Assembly (NCBI GenBank): GCA_002021875.1
Contig: CP018627.1
Span: 4,526,001-4,590,000 of the forward strand
Source: Streptomyces hygroscopicus
Lineage (GTDB): Bacteria > Actinomycetota > Actinomycetes > Streptomycetales > Streptomycetaceae
Reading direction: 5' to 3'
Length of the DNA stretch: 64,000 nt
Below are positions 63,958-64,000 of this stretch, piece by piece; the stretch's first letter is position 1, and each line of letters begins with the position of its first letter. Both the position numbers and the translations under genes were made by a program. Below the pieces are notes generated by a model. The model made no database searches. It was not told where the DNA came from and saw only the letters and a program-made list of their open reading frames with translations.

Positions 63958-64000
63958 ATGGGTGGAGCGACTATCAGGACGACGGCGGGCCGAATGGCCA
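63958..64000 (+). CDS. Possible start of a further gene, cut by the window edge
   Basis: An ATG at 63958 opens a frame (MGGATIRTTAGRMA) to the end of the window. An overlapping GTG frame at 63930 is open too, so neither is certain. The 125 bp between malR and this point contain no gene that I can support. Confidence 0.2.
   Translation, partial: MGGATIRTTAGRMA

Overview
The window is chromosomal DNA of a Streptomyces or very close actinomycete. It is very GC-rich, with strong GC preference at third codon positions, frequent GTG starts and GGAGG-type ribosome binding sites. From memory, the gene order aceE, (accessory genes), lipB, lipA, small hypothetical, DUF4191, RDD, glnA is typical of the Streptomyces core, as is the maltose block at the right end (amylase, malG-malF-malE, glycosidase, malR). 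I saw no rRNA, tRNA, insertion sequence, prophage or CRISPR array.

Left part (1-21 kb): lipoate and pyruvate metabolism and nitrogen assimilation. aceE (pyruvate dehydrogenase E1), lipB and lipA (lipoate synthesis, which supplies the cofactor of the E2 partner of AceE) and glnA (glutamine synthetase I) are intact. They are interleaved with regulators (WYL, ArsR, a large HTH/TPR-like protein), oxidoreductases, a GNAT acetyltransferase, an MFS exporter and small conserved hypotheticals. Several gaps here are packed with short tandem repeats.

Middle part (21-50 kb): accessory. Two paralogous small Ig-like proteins with nearly identical upstream leaders flank a TPM-domain membrane protein. Then come a LysE exporter, an ABC exporter, an inorganic pyrophosphatase, a TetR-controlled oxidoreductase/carotenoid oxygenase pair, and a candidate catabolic group (GntR regulator, cupin, nitrilase, MHS symporter, DUF2848 enzyme). 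In that group one 18-bp operator-like motif occurs both before the GntR gene and between the divergent transporter and DUF2848 genes. These are followed by SPW, tautomerase, winged-helix and MMPL genes, a sensor kinase and response regulator separated by about 2.5 kb holding a lipoprotein gene and gene remnants, a secreted GH89 alpha-N-acetylglucosaminidase, and a membrane protein with a sigma-factor-like N-terminus.

Right part (51-64 kb): starch and maltodextrin use. Secreted pullulanase and alpha-amylase make maltodextrins, the MalEFG ABC importer takes them up and a cytoplasmic GH13 glucosidase cleaves them. Two LacI-family repressors with almost the same DNA-binding domain are present: one is the fourth gene of the malEFG operon, the other (MalR) follows the glucosidase. 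Three promoter regions share CTTGC/GCAAG operator half-sites and the downstream box TGTTACGTTC. A collapsed remnant of a divergent regulator/alcohol dehydrogenase pair lies between the amylase and the repressor gene.

Many gaps hold repeats: dispersed intergenic elements near 3, 48 and 50 kb, and tandem arrays of 7, 10, 11, 13, 15, 19, 23, 27, 52 and about 170 bp.
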